From positions 11,446,483 through 11,510,482 of the forward strand of contig CM067568.1 of the NCBI GenBank assembly GCA_034336665.1: a stretch of DNA of 64,000 nt, read 5' to 3'. The notes beneath the pieces were generated by a model that had not been told where the DNA came from, did not search any database, and saw nothing but the letters and a program-made list of their open reading frames with translations. Positions 26,293 to 39,060 of the stretch are shown one piece after another. A program made the position numbers and the translations under genes. Within the stretch, counting starts at the first letter, position 1; the number at the start of each line of letters is the position of its first letter. Origin of the DNA: Luscinia megarhynchos (taxonomy: Eukaryota > Chordata > Aves > Passeriformes > Turdidae).

Positions 26293-26321
<29 letters not shown>
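26293..26321 (+). repeat. poly-A tract (29 A)
   Basis: An uninterrupted run of 29 A, preceded within 150 bp by two shorter A-rich tracts. It could be a retroposed tail or a plain homopolymer; no parent element was identified to its left. Confidence 0.9.
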
Positions 26322-26324
<3 letters not shown>

Positions 26325-26356
26325 CTCTCCAGAAATGGCGTGGAACAATAAATCTG

Positions 26357-26372
26357 TTAATTAGCTAATTAA
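26357..26372. promoter_or_regulatory. 16-bp perfect palindrome with two homeodomain cores
   Basis: TTAATTAGCTAATTAA equals its own reverse complement and contains two TAATTA-type homeodomain cores. It lies about 190 bp upstream of the TATA-like box of the adjacent CpG island. Function is inferred. Confidence 0.5.
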
Positions 26373-26399
26373 TATTCAATTGGGGTCAGTGGGCTTAAC

Positions 26400-26620
26400 A
26401 GAAGCCTTTCCCGAGGCCCGAGCGGCGCTGCCGGCGCTATCGCCGGGGCGCAGGCTGCGCTTATCGGGCGCCAGGCGCCGGGAACAATGCGGAGCCCTTA
26501 TCGCCGCTCCGCAGCCGAGGCACGGCCCCCGCTGCGCCGCCTGCTTGCTTGCTCCGCCGCTATTTAAGGCAGCGCAGCGCCGGAGGAGTGGTTCTCATTG
26601 GTCGCCTTTTTTTTTTTATG
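26400..26620 (+). promoter_or_regulatory. isolated CpG island with TATA-like promoter motifs
   Basis: Composition changes abruptly from AT-rich DNA to about 200 bp very rich in CpG. Visible motifs are GGCGCC-A-GGCGCC (26467-26479), two TTATCG (reverse GATA-like) words at 26461 and 26498, a TATA-like TATTTAAG (26561-26568) and an inverted CCAAT (ATTGG, 26597-26601). An AATAAA lies 300 bp further on. No known gene lies here in LMO1-RIC3 synteny, so this may drive a non-coding RNA or a lineage-specific transcript, or be an orphan island. The direction (+) is inferred from the TATA-like box and the polyA signal. Confidence 0.45.
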
Positions 26621-26642
26621 TATATATATATATATATATATA
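26621..26642 (+). repeat. (TA)11 microsatellite
   Basis: A pure TA dinucleotide array just after a T11 run, immediately downstream of the CpG island core. Confidence 0.95.
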
Positions 26643-26866
26643 TGGTTTTTTTGCCGGCGGAGTCGATGGCAAGTTGTCAGAGCGGCAGCCTGGCCAGTAG
26701 CATCTGGCAAGTGCTGCCCATGGCCCAGGCAGGGAAGTGCTGGGGCAGCGTGCTGCCCGTGCCTTCTGCCAAATCTTGTCCTGCAGAGATGCTGTGGGAA
26801 CGCTCCCTCGGTGGGGCCGACATTAAAACCCACAATGCTGTAAGAAAGGACACATTTAAACCCTCC

Positions 26867-26872
26867 AATAAA
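26867..26872 (+). terminator. possible polyadenylation signal downstream of the CpG island
   Basis: AATAAA about 300 bp downstream of the TATA-like box. It is meaningful only if the island is transcribed to the right; such hexamers are common by chance. Confidence 0.25.
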
Positions 26873-28339
26873 AAATGACAAAAGGCAAGATCTATGCTAC
26901 CGGTGGTGGTGGCTGCTTTTATTTATTTTTCCAAGGGACTGCAGTTTTCTGCTGTAAGGCCTGCTGTCCTTTCCCTCTCTTAATATCAAAATATGGAAGT
27001 GGGTCTGGTGGCTTTGGGTCTCCCCACCACCCCCCAGGTTAGGAGAGCACTGTAGATTACAGCTTTTGGAGTTCACTGGGCTGAATACTGTTGTTTATAG
27101 TATTCCCCAGCATTTCATAGAACAGTTTTCAGGTGAAATTACATTTGTTGTTTAGCTGGCAGTAAATCCTCCAGGTTAGCCTGGAGAGGCCGTCTAGGTC
27201 CAAGCAGTTTGACACAGGCTCCTTAAATCACCATCCCAGGATCCTGGCATGTACCACACTACTCTGATGATTAGGTTGTAAATGGAAAATACAGCTGGAG
27301 TTGCCTCTGCAGAATGGGGACTTGATCTACAGGACCTACCTGCCCCTCCACTTCTGCACCGAGCTGCATCTCCACACGCTGCTGCAAGTGACCAAAGAGG
27401 GTAAACGTAGCCTGGATGCTTTGCAGTTTAAAGTTCCTCAAAAAACTTGTCCACAAGCAATGCTGCTTTCTCCCCTAGCCACAGGTCCCTCACCAGCCCT
27501 ACCAGTTTGTCTCAGCAGAAAAACGGGAAGAGATTTTTCACTGGAAATGTGGAGTCTGGGAAATCCTGTTTCTCTCTTTCCCTCTGTTTCCAACAAAGGA
27601 TTCCTGTACCCAATATTCAAGGCAGAACGTTGTTACTTCGCAGAAAATTGAGAGTTTTGCAAGTATTTCCCAGGTGATGTGGCTGCTGGTTATTTGTGTA
27701 CTTAACCTGAAACTAGAAACTCCTGGTTATAGATGGCTTGTCCCTGAATCTACTGGAAAAGAGCATTTCAGGTGATTTCTTGCCAGGGAAGCTATAGCTT
27801 AAATGGTTTAGAGGTGCTGGCCTTTCTTGGTGGCAGCTCTTATGCCTGCTGCACCCCAAGGAAGTTTTCCCTTGGTGCTGCCAGGACAATGCAGGTGTTT
27901 TTTGAACAGGGGGACTCCAGGAGGAGATGGGAAGGTGCTGTACCTGGGGGCACACCAAAATCCCTTCCCAGCTGTTGGTAAATGCTTGTAATTTCTCTTC
28001 AGTCTTGCTGTGATTTTTCCATTTAGCTTTTTGAGACCCACTTCACACTGCTCACAGATTTTATTTCAGGGCTATGGGCTGGGGAGGGGGAAATCAAATT
28101 TTTCCTTTCTCCTTCAACTTTCTTGCAAGTCACTGGACTTTCATATTTATTTCCTGGGTAGCCTATGTGCAATTATTCTGATTAGATCCCTCTTGCCACT
28201 TCTCTGCTATAGCACACACACCCTAAATCTTAAAGAGAAAATAAAAGCCGCTATTTCCCTATTTTCACAAATGAAAAGATGTTTCAAGTATTGGGAGACA
28301 CTGAAAGAAATTCTGCAGTTTGAAGATACTTCAACTTAA

Positions 28340-28660
28340 CTACTAATTGCAGGGGACCAGTGGGCGTAATTTTGGCACTGTATTAGCTTTGCCACTCCAT
28401 GAATAATTTGCATACAAAATGCTTTATTTTGGCAATCTATTAAAGAGCTATACAGTATTTGTGGCTTATCGCATTCACGCAGGAAGCAGGATCCTTGGCC
28501 ATCTCGTTAAATTCTGTTGATGCATAACAATTTAAAGCATGGCACAAGCTGGTATGACATTTAAAGATGCCTTCACTTAATTATATTACACAAATATTGG
28601 GTTGTTTATCCTTGGGAATAAAGTCTTTTTGAAGTCAAAGTTGGCATGCGTATAAAGGAG
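28340..28660. promoter_or_regulatory. candidate conserved non-coding element
   Basis: Repeat-free sequence dense in octamer/homeodomain-like words (AATTTGCATA near 28408, several TTAAT/ATTAAAG). Texture alone suggests constraint. Confidence 0.25.
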
Positions 28661-29892
28661 TAAATTTTAACTGATCCCTCAAGTGGGCCTCCTAGCTGCA
28701 AATTGGGGTTCTTGCATTTTCTAAATTATTTGTGATAAGAAGCATTACACTTTGAATGCAGCCACTGGAGTTTGTTTGGTACTCCCTCCCTTCTTCTCCC
28801 CTAATGGAAAATACAGTCTTTAGCAGTAAATCAGCACATGAAACCAGAGGGGTAACTGCAGGCTGGGGTGAGAAATGGGGCAAACCAGGCACTCATAGAG
28901 TCTATGGCTGCAAAAAGTCCTCACTTTGGTCTTCAACAGGAGGAAAAAAGATGGTGCAAGGAAGTTTATAGACTGTTTGCACAGAAGCAGTGGGGAAATT
29001 AGGGTAAGAGAAAAATCAACTTTTTTTGGTTTGTTTTTTTTAATCCTCAGAAGGATAATCAGCACGGAGTAAACACTGGAGTTCAGGTTTCTCTGTAAAT
29101 AGTAAATTGAAAGGCTGCAAATCTAAAATTCACATTGTTCACCTTAGTTGGCTGTTCACATTTTTGTTATATGCAGATATATCTCATGCAGATGCTGAGG
29201 AGAAGAAGACTGAGAGTGGGGTGGGCAGGGAGGTCTCCAGCCCCACGAAAGGGAGAGGCCCTAGATGAGGAAACTGAAACCATTCATTTGCCAGTGTTGG
29301 GAAGAGAGAGTGATCATTTCCCTCTGTCAACGATGTTTAAAATAGAGAGTTTATCAAATTTTGTCTTACTGGACAATAAAAGAGAAGATTGCTGTGTGAT
29401 AAAAACTCTTTATTGGAGCAGGAGCCTTCCTCCATTTCCTGCTCCACTTTGACCAGGAAAGAAAAAGGCAAAGCCCCACAAATTACTGAACAATCTTATC
29501 TGTCCTTACCCATAAATTAATGGGATGATGTCCAGGTTATGGACAGACCATCATTCAGAGGGTTGTTGCACATCAGTTTAATTGCTGCCTGTCCCCTTTT
29601 AGACTTATTTTAGAAGTAAAATGTGGTGGCTTGAAATTACTTTGTTGGGTTGGGTAATCAGAGGCATTAAGTTCACCCAGTTCTTGTGCAATGTAGGAAA
29701 AATATATGGTACTTTACTCTCACCAAAGCCAGCAACAGAGAAGGCAGTCACTGAACACAGTTTAGAGTGCTTGTCTAATTATAACTAATATTTTTCTCTC
29801 TTGTTGTAGTGAGATGCTCTCATAGAAAAATTAACTTTATATCCCATTTCTTAGCACACTCATTCAGCTATTTGGAGGAGGTTCAAAAAATG

Positions 29893-29936
29893 GTGTGTGT
29901 GTGTATATATATATATATATGTATGTATGTATGTAT
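29893..29936 (+). repeat. compound (TG)n(TA)n(TGTA)n microsatellite
   Basis: TG repeats pass into TA repeats and then into GTAT tetranucleotides over about 44 bp. Confidence 0.93.
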
Positions 29937-32900
29937 AAATTTTAATTCTGTATTTTCTGTAAGCCATTGATCTGCTGGCTGCAACTCTGACCTGTGGTTT
30001 ACCCAGGAACTGCTTTTTCCCTGAAGATAAAGTCTCAAAAAGCTGAAACGACAGGCTGGTCCTGGCCTGGTGGCCACATCTCCTCCTTACCTGTCCTTTG
30101 CAAAATTGCATTGCTGTGACTAAGTATCTGGAAAAACACACAGACCAGTGGGAATTGGCACCACTGCACTAGAGCTGCTCCTTGAGCTCAAGGAGAAGTT
30201 TGGGTCCTCAGTCTACGTTTGGCTTTGATGTGTGTGTCCTTTCTATAATTAATTAACTAATGAGCTGATATGAAGTAATTTTATATATCATGGACTATTG
30301 ATAAAATCAGTGTTAAGTATATTAGCAATTAGGAAACGAAGAGGATGGTGGGAATCCTTAGGTTCAATTAACTACTTTGATTTAAATTGCCATCCTCCCA
30401 TTATCCTCTGTTTCGATCTATAAACTGTCCCTTGCTGAAGATGGATGTGTATGGATGCACTCCTGGAGGAGCTGCACCACATCTTGGACTGAGTGCCAGT
30501 GCAGCAGGATGGATCTGTGCCTGGCACTGCATCCCACACCCCAACCTGCCAGCCAGACAGACTGAGGCGCCTGAATGTCCTCAGACACACAGGGCTCCTT
30601 AGCCGAAATCCCCCTGGATGTCAGTCAGGTTTAAGAGACCTAACTTTGCACTTCCAACGACTGAAGCACAGGTGAGCAACTCCCACAGAAGTGTTCTCAC
30701 AGACCAGAGTGGAAAAGTCTGCTTAGAGCAGTGCCTTGTAGCTGTGCACCCAGATCTCCTCCTGCCACTGCTTCTTACAGGAATTAAACAGCACTGAGAC
30801 CTACCCTGGTAAACAGCATATTCTTTACTCTTCTACCAAGTGCTGACCTAATGTTTTTCTTATGCTTTCTATTTGTTGTGAGATTTGGTTGAATAAGTTC
30901 TTGCTTCACAATAAACACCTCCCAGAGTTAATGGACCAGCAGAAAGGCTGCTGAGCTCCAAGCTGCACCAGCAACGCCAGCGACTCCCAGGGAATTATTT
31001 GCAGGTGCAGATACTGGCAATGCCAGGGTTTGCCAAATGCAAGCAGTAATGACTGGCATAAAAATTTTGGCCAGTGTGTTAGATGAGCTGGGCAAGCTGA
31101 GATCTGTGTGCCATCAGGAGAAGAGCCTTGTTGCTGCATTCTTATCACAGGCTGTGGCACAATGTGATGGTCTGCTGCACAGCCTAAGGATGTAATGGGG
31201 GAAAGCAAGGCAAACCTGTACCATCAGCTCATGCCCACTAATAACCCTAAGGGATCTTTCCACTTTCTTTTGCTTTTTTTTCCTTATATATTTTCATTTG
31301 TCACTGCTGTGTGAGCCAACAGTACCAGCCAAACAGTCCTCACAGCCATCACACCCCAAAGGCAGGTGCCTGGCCTTCCAGGTTTTCAATAGCAGGTGTA
31401 TCAGGCACATCCAGCCTTGGCCCTCGTGGGATCAACCAACTGCCTTTTCTCCAGGCATTTTCCAGTGTGTAATGTGTGTGTGAGCAGAGCCATGAGCTTC
31501 AGAGTGGGCTGTGAAAGTGGCTGGGACCAGAGCTGGAGGGAGCAGGGAGACACCCGTGGCTGGGCTGGTCTTGTGTTCTTCAGGGGCTTTTTCATTTCAG
31601 TGGATGATGCCTGATTTGCAGACAGAATTTGGGACTTTGGGCAAATTTTATTTAATCTTGCAAGATCTCTTGAGAGATTTTTAATGGGAACTCTGTATTA
31701 ACTGTCCCTACAGCTGCACATCCAGAGATTATTTAAACTTGAATGTTTTCTCAACCAATCACTGAAAAATCACAAGCTACCACTTCTGCCCTCTTTGCCA
31801 AGCCGTTGAATCTTCCTTCATCCCAGGGCTGTAGCCCCAGTGCCTCTCTTTGTGGGTGCCTCTTAGTTTCTGAGAATGGCACTCTCTAAAACAAGCCATA
31901 CTCGTGGCATTCTTCCTTTTTTGGGAACTATCTGTCAGTAGTAGCAACAGTGGTGTGCCCAGAGGCTTCAACTAAGCTTTAAACATATAAAATGGGGACT
32001 ACAGTTGAAGTCCTGGTGATTGGAAGATTCCAACCAAGCAGAAATGAAAGACAAAAGAGGTTGAATGATTTCAGTAAAGACACGTGGAGAATAACTGTCC
32101 CAGAAATAACAACTCCCCTGAGACCTTGGGTAATGTTCTGCTCCTAGATCTGCTGTCCTTTGGTGACTAACCCTACCTGGGGCTGCAGAGGGATGGATGT
32201 GCTGCATGTGTATTCCTGCAATGAGAATGGCATTGAATCACATCCCAGAGTAGGTGGGAGGTGCACGTGCCTTCAAAGGTGTAGGGTTTTATTGTGAAAA
32301 TTACCTTGGTGACAATGGGTGACTATGAACACACTCTCAGTCTCATTCACCTAGTCTGCTTCCAGCTCCATCACTTTTCTGGGGGTGTGTTCCTCCAGGG
32401 TCTGGTTGGAGTTTTACAGACATCTGCATGCTATCAGGGGTGTGCATGAGAGATGTTCTGCCCCTGACACTTGGCTGTTTCTCATATGTGACAGGAGCCT
32501 GCTGTGCTCTTCTTGCTGGCTTTGGTGCCCCACACTCCACAGTGACCTGGCCTGTCTGGTGCTCACTGCTGTTCACATGTACAGAGTAACACAGTCTGTG
32601 ACACCTGTGTTGGCACTGCTTGTACTAAATGACATCTCTTTCAAGCACTGAATTAAGCCCTGAGTGGATACAAATCCAGGTGGCTCTACCCAAGTGCAGT
32701 TTTCAAGCCCTGCCCAGCCAGTCATGCCATGATCTTCATGAGGCTGCTGGAAGCACTGCTTAGTCAGAAACCAGAGTGAGTGATAATTTCCCTAACATGA
32801 GAGTTATCAGCCATATCAGACCTGAGCTCCTGTTGATTAGCTCTTAGTGCCATCCTGTCCTACTCATTGATGCACAGTTTAATAAGTGGAATGTTATGTT

Positions 32901-35900
32901 TGAAAAATTATTATTTAAATACCTTATTTATGTAGGGTTTTTTCTTAAAGACTAATCAGTAAATTAAAAGGGATATATAATGGAGAGATTAGCTGCAATG
33001 TACATTAATTTCCTGATGTTTTTATCGTGTATATAACACAAAGTACCACTACCAGTTACTTCACCATCATCATTAACAGTGAGAACTAAAATTTACACAT
33101 ATAAAATGTTACTGTGCCATGCCTTAATTCCCTTCTTGTGTCTTAATTATGTCCATTATGGCAAATTATCACTCCTTCCTACCAGCACCCACCAGTAAAG
33201 GGGTGATCCCACACCGTTTGGGACCTAGCTCAGCACCCCTAGGAGGGATGCAAATGACAGAACATTTGTGCCTGTCAGGCTGTAAAAGGCTTGGAGGTGC
33301 TGCTGCTGCTCTAACAAATGAGCCTGCTGTTGACATGGCTTTCCACGAATTCCTATGATTTGCAAAATATGATGTTGAGCAGCCAATTATGTTCTATTAC
33401 TGCTGACTATGAAACAAGGATCTAATCTGAACCTCATTGACGCTAATGAACATTTTTACACCGACTTCAAAAGGTGCTGTTGGATCAAGCAGCAAATTAT
33501 TTTCCTCCAGGGTATTTGGATTTTGATGTGTCCCACAGAACCAGAATCTCTTGGGTCTAATGAGCAGTGTGCAACTCTCGCCCTGTTACAAGGGAAATGT
33601 AGGGGCTGGCATGGATGAAACAAGGTGGATCTTTCCTTCTGCCAGCTATCTGACAGTTGTGACAAATTGTCTTCTGCCATGAGGTCCTACTGGAGACTCG
33701 GTCGTTGGTACAGGGGGCAGGGTCAGCAGCATAAACTTTCAGAGCTTCAAAAACAGCACCAACCACAAGGTGCTTCTATAAAGCACATATTTCTGGCCTA
33801 CTTGAATCCAGCTGTGTGACTTTCAGGTCAGGAAGAGGAATTACAATACAATCTTAGCTAACTTTTGATTCTCCACAAAAGGTCTTAACAAAATTGGATG
33901 AGTTTTATATGAATATGTTAGCAGGGTGTAGAATAACTCTTTGCTTGCCTCCTTCTCACTGAACTGGTAGGTAGCCTTTCTAGTGTGAATAGAGGCCTTT
34001 TTTTTTTGTAATGAAAGACTTATGAAAATATAATAAGTGAATGGAAAGAGAAGCACAGTAAGTTCTGCATCTTTTCATTGATCTGTTATTTTTAGTAAAT
34101 CACATGTAATCATAATACAAAGTCCTTGAAGTATGATGTGACAAAAATGATCAGAAATCAAGCCAAACCTGAAAATTAAAGGCATCAGCTTACAGAGTTC
34201 ATGAAAGCAAAATAGATTTTAGACAGTCTAGTTAGCATATTGCAATCTATTTTGCAATGTACTTTGCATACCACTGCATCTGGTGCAGTGCTCTGTTCCT
34301 TATTAATTTTCCATACATTTATTCACCTGCTTTATACTTCAGATGTGCTGGGTGCTGCCAGATGTGCTCTAGCATTTCCTCAGATTGAACCCAGAGTTTG
34401 CTGCCTACTTGCCTGCTGCTGCAACTCCTGCCACACCTGCACTTGCCCCAGCCAGAGGAGATGGGTGTTAGGAGGGCAGTTCAACATCCAGAGTGAAAAC
34501 GTGAGGTGAAAATTAATTATAGCATATACTATATGTGATAGAAATGAGTTACTGCCCAATTATGTCTCCTGTTTCCATTCAGATGAATTAATACTTGTTG
34601 TGAGCCCTTGGGAATTCAGACACACTTTAAACTTGTAATGAGTGCTATCATTATTGCTTTTGACAGTCATTGAAGTATAATTATCTGATCATCTATTATA
34701 AAAAAAATCAAAATTTGTTATATATGAGTTTTAAACTGGCAAATTACAGACCAGTCACCTTAGCAGCTCAACCACTCAGCTATTTTCTGTAGTGGCACTG
34801 CCATCTCCTGGAAAAACTGAAATTGTGCTTCCAAATTTTTCACCTTGAAAGAAACTTTTCAAGAGCAAGAGAGAGGTTAAGTACAAAAGCCAACAAGCTT
34901 TTAAATTTGAGGCTTTAGGTATTGCTGAGATGCCTGGTTTTGGTGTAGAAATGGCTGCAGGCTCTGTGTTATCAGAGGATTTTACTGAGAAACGAGAATA
35001 GATGTGGTGTGTGGAGTGTTGTGGGCTACAGGAGATGGTGGGAATGACCAAGTGCTCCAGCAGCTTGGTGTTTCTTTACAAGGCACAACCCTAAATACAA
35101 AATTGGTTGCCCACCAAGGAATTTGCAGGATCCTTTACTTTATGTCCCCATTATTCAGTTACCCAGGAACAGCTGCTTTCTGACCACAGGATTTTAGCAT
35201 TAAAGAGGTTTCTATTGCAGCTTTCACCTGAAAGGAGATGGCATTGTAGATTTTTGTCTTCTTCCTTGGCCTTTCCTGAGCCACCCCATGATAATTAGCA
35301 TTGACCATCCCACCAACCTACTAAGCAGTGGTTCTGGTTGTGCTGAAAGATCTCCTCCACCTCCAAGCAAGTCTCCCATGTTTCTAGGTGCTGGGTTAGT
35401 TTTCTTACTCAAATTTTAAGTTTTTCCATGCCTTGTTTTCAGGATATTTTCATATTTTCAATAAAAACCAAGTGTTTTTTTTTACTCAAGTTTCACTTCC
35501 CGTTGCTGTCTCTCTGCTGGGCAGAAGCTAAGTGTAAACTATTGATGTTTTATTACCCCCACTCAGCTGGGCCCATTCCCATCTCCACAGTGCTGGAATA
35601 CAGGTACACAGGCTGCTCTGTCAGTCTGCACAACTCCCCTCACACTCCCTCTGCTGCAGGGATGCTGACCTCAGAGACATCCAAAAATTGCACAGCTTTT
35701 CACTAATCCTGTGGATCCAGATTTTTTTTTTCCTGCTGTGATGCATGTAAGATATCACAGGTGCTGCAAAGGAAGTTGCTAGCACTCAATTGCCCAGCCT
35801 GCTCATTTCTCTCTGTGCACAGTGTTGAAGTGCTCTCTGAAATAATCCTGTGGATAGCAGGATTTTGGAAAGTGGCACTTTTTTGACTATGGTCAAAGCA

Positions 35901-38619
35901 AAAGTCATATCTGGCCTTCATTTTATTAGAAACACCTGATCTCCTCTGCAAGGCTTTTACATCACACTTTGTCATAGACCTTTCTCTTAGACAAGAGCAG
36001 TTTTCTTTTAGGCAAGAAAACTTTTCCTGTGGTTTTGTAGGATATGTGCATGCCAAGTTGGTTACTTGGCAGTCTCTTCCTGCACTGCACCACTGATAGA
36101 GGAGGAACATCTGCATGTCTGCAAAGAGAAGGGAGGCAGCAGACTCTTTTCCCTCTCTGAACACATTCAGCCAGCAATAATTTTCTCTCATGCTTAGAGC
36201 AATGTTTGATATTAGTTCTACAATAAGACTATCTGGAGACCACATCAGCAGTGCAGATTTTACCCAAGACAGACTGTGAATCCACATTGTTTCTGATTTT
36301 CTAAGTATTCAGATGGGCATCTGCCAAGATTCCTCAGTCACAGGCTACTGCAAGTGCAGCTTGAACTGGCCTTGTAAATAGGGACAGGAATTCCTACAGA
36401 ACTCCAAAATTTTATTTCTGAAGAATTCAGATTTTTTTCTAATGATTTGTTCTGGTCTCAGCTCTTTTGTAATGAGTAGATAATAATGGCCTTAAAACAA
36501 AAACACCAACCAGAAGGTTCTTCAGGTCTGGAAAAATGACAGTTCACACTGCTGGCCAGCAGAACACTCCCTTTCCTCACCTCCCACAGCATTTCTGCAG
36601 TACTGCCAGGCCTAAAAATGCACTTTCTGTAATAGCAGCAGAACCTCCCCACACTGCCATGTCTGTACGTCTCACTTACCTGCCAGGACACTGGGGTTTT
36701 GCCACCAAAGGTGCACTGAAAAGTTCAATACTGCCTCCATGTTCAATTTCAACCTGGAATCTTCAAGCTTAGTGAAGGCTAGCAGATAATATCCTTATTT
36801 CTTTATCCAATGTCCAGCTTGCACAAAGATATCACTTTGATAAAACAAACAAATGGGAAATAACTTGCTTTTCAGTATTTTCAGTATCAACAGTTTTTCA
36901 TGTGGCAAATGTTTTTCATTAGCTGAAAGTTAAAGTTTGACCACCTGCGCTTTGTAGATAAAACTTGAGGCTTCCTTGGTACTTCTGATGCTGTTTTGAA
37001 CTTATGCACTCATTTTATGATCAACTTTTCCTGGTGCCTGCTTTTTTAATTGAAATGCTCATTTTAATCAGTGTTAATTTCACTCCAATTTTTATGATTT
37101 TTTCACTGTACAAAAATGGCTCTCTTAGAAGCCTCCTTGCTATCTATCATGTGTTCTACATTCAGGTTGTTGCTGAAATCATAGCATCACCTCCACGCTC
37201 TTTTCCTTCAGCAGCCCTGCAGTCACTGCCTCACATGCTCAGCAGAAGGAGATACACATTTATTCACCCCGACCCAAAAAGTGGCACAGGATTACAACCT
37301 GCTCTCTTTGTTCATCAGCTGATTGCCTGTCCGAGGGGGCTGCAGGAGGGCTGAGCTCAGCAGGAGCTCTCTGGGCACAAGGAACATCATCCTGTGGAAA
37401 ATGTGATGGCCTGTCAGCTCCAGGTGACTCCCAGGCACAGCAGCTGGGCCATGGGAGAGGCACAGAGAGCATGACAGAGGCACAGGCACAGATTTCCCAT
37501 CAGAACTGCCACAGCCATCCTGCAAGGGGCTCTGGTCTCCCTGTGGCACACACCAGGCTCCAGGGACAGAACCCCAAAGACTCTTCTGGCACTCAGATCA
37601 TCCCCCAGCTGACACTGAGAACAGCCAGATACAAGTATATAAAAATCAGTGGTGTCTCCTTGTGCTAGGTCATGATTTGGTCCATTCCATGTAATCTATC
37701 TTTTTTTCTAACTTTTCTAACTTTGTAGATGTAGATGATTATGCTTCTTAAAAACAATGATTTATTCCTCTATGAAATATATCTCTGTCTTGTCATAAGA
37801 GAGCACACATAGGCAAGTTGGGCCTACAAAGCAGTTGATTGATTTTCCTTGAAGGCCCTTCTCTCTTTCCTGTTTTCCAGTAAAGCAAAGGCCCTGAAAG
37901 GTGCAGCAGCTTTATAGCAGACATAAATGTTTATGTCACAGGTGTCTGAAGGCAGCAACATGAATCCACTTCTCCACTCCTTCCCATACAACTCCTAACT
38001 TGTTCTCCTTGGCTTCCCACAGTAAAAGAAGTAGTGTGGACTCAAAATAATTTTCCCCCTTTGAACAGTGGCAGTCCTGCCTGTCGCTCTGCATGGAAAG
38101 TGCCTTTAAGAGACTACATTAGAAATATTGATCTGAATTATAAACCCAGGAGATAATCCAAATTGTCTAGAGTTCTGGTGATGTCAGTGAGAATTTACAT
38201 GCACCCCAAGCATGCTGGGGTCCATGCAGATGCACCTCCCAAAGACAGGGGAGCTCATTGACCATGACTGTGCCTGCACACTTCAACAGAGCCAGGCTTT
38301 GGGAAGCTGGCACCTTCCCCTCTGCAACATCTTCTCCAAGGCACGCCTTGCATCATAATCAGCAGCATAAACACTCCCTAAATTATCTCTACCTGAACCA
38401 CGATGAAATCAATTCAGCCTGAAGAACTTTCATTTCTAAGCAAAGCAGAAGTTTTGCCTGGTAATGAATAAAATCGTAGTTTAACTGGCCCTAAAGGTGA
38501 CTGGCACATGGTAAAGAGGCCACATTCTCTGGTTCCTACTGTACTAAATGCATCCTCTAGCTGAAAGAAAACAGTGATTATCAGAAAGTCAATTGTCATC
38601 CTGCCTCTTTAGAAAAATT

Positions 38620-39060
38620 CCCATTAAAGATAAAGCCAATTTTAATTAGATTAAGTATCCAATTACTGTAATTACATTTTTAAAAAATTCACATCATGAG
38701 GATGACCCTTTTAAAAAGGGTTACAAGAATAATTAGTGTATTCATATTAACCAAAATGTATTGGATAATATTTATACCCAGAAGGCAAAGTACATTACAC
38801 ATATTTCACCTTTGGGGAAAGCTTGCAAATGTTTTGGCAGTGGTATGAATATTTATAGGGAAGAGCGTGCTTTAGCAAGATTATATGAGAAAGCATTTAT
38901 ATGCTCACAAATTTTTACCCAGGGGTAAAGTATACATAAAATGTAGTGCAGAGATTATGGATATGCAAAGTGTGATTTAAGCTCGGAATTCATATCAGTT
39001 TGTTTAATTAATTGGTGCAGAATAGTACTCCCCTTATTTATTTATTTACTTTGGTGACAG
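38620..39060. promoter_or_regulatory. candidate conserved non-coding element upstream of RIC3
   Basis: AT-rich, repeat-free sequence with closely spaced homeodomain-type words: AATTAGATTAAG, CCAATTACTGTAATTACA (an inverted ATTAC pair at about 38659-38676) and TTTAATTAATTGG near 39003. It resembles developmental enhancers; no alignment evidence is available here. Confidence 0.3.
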
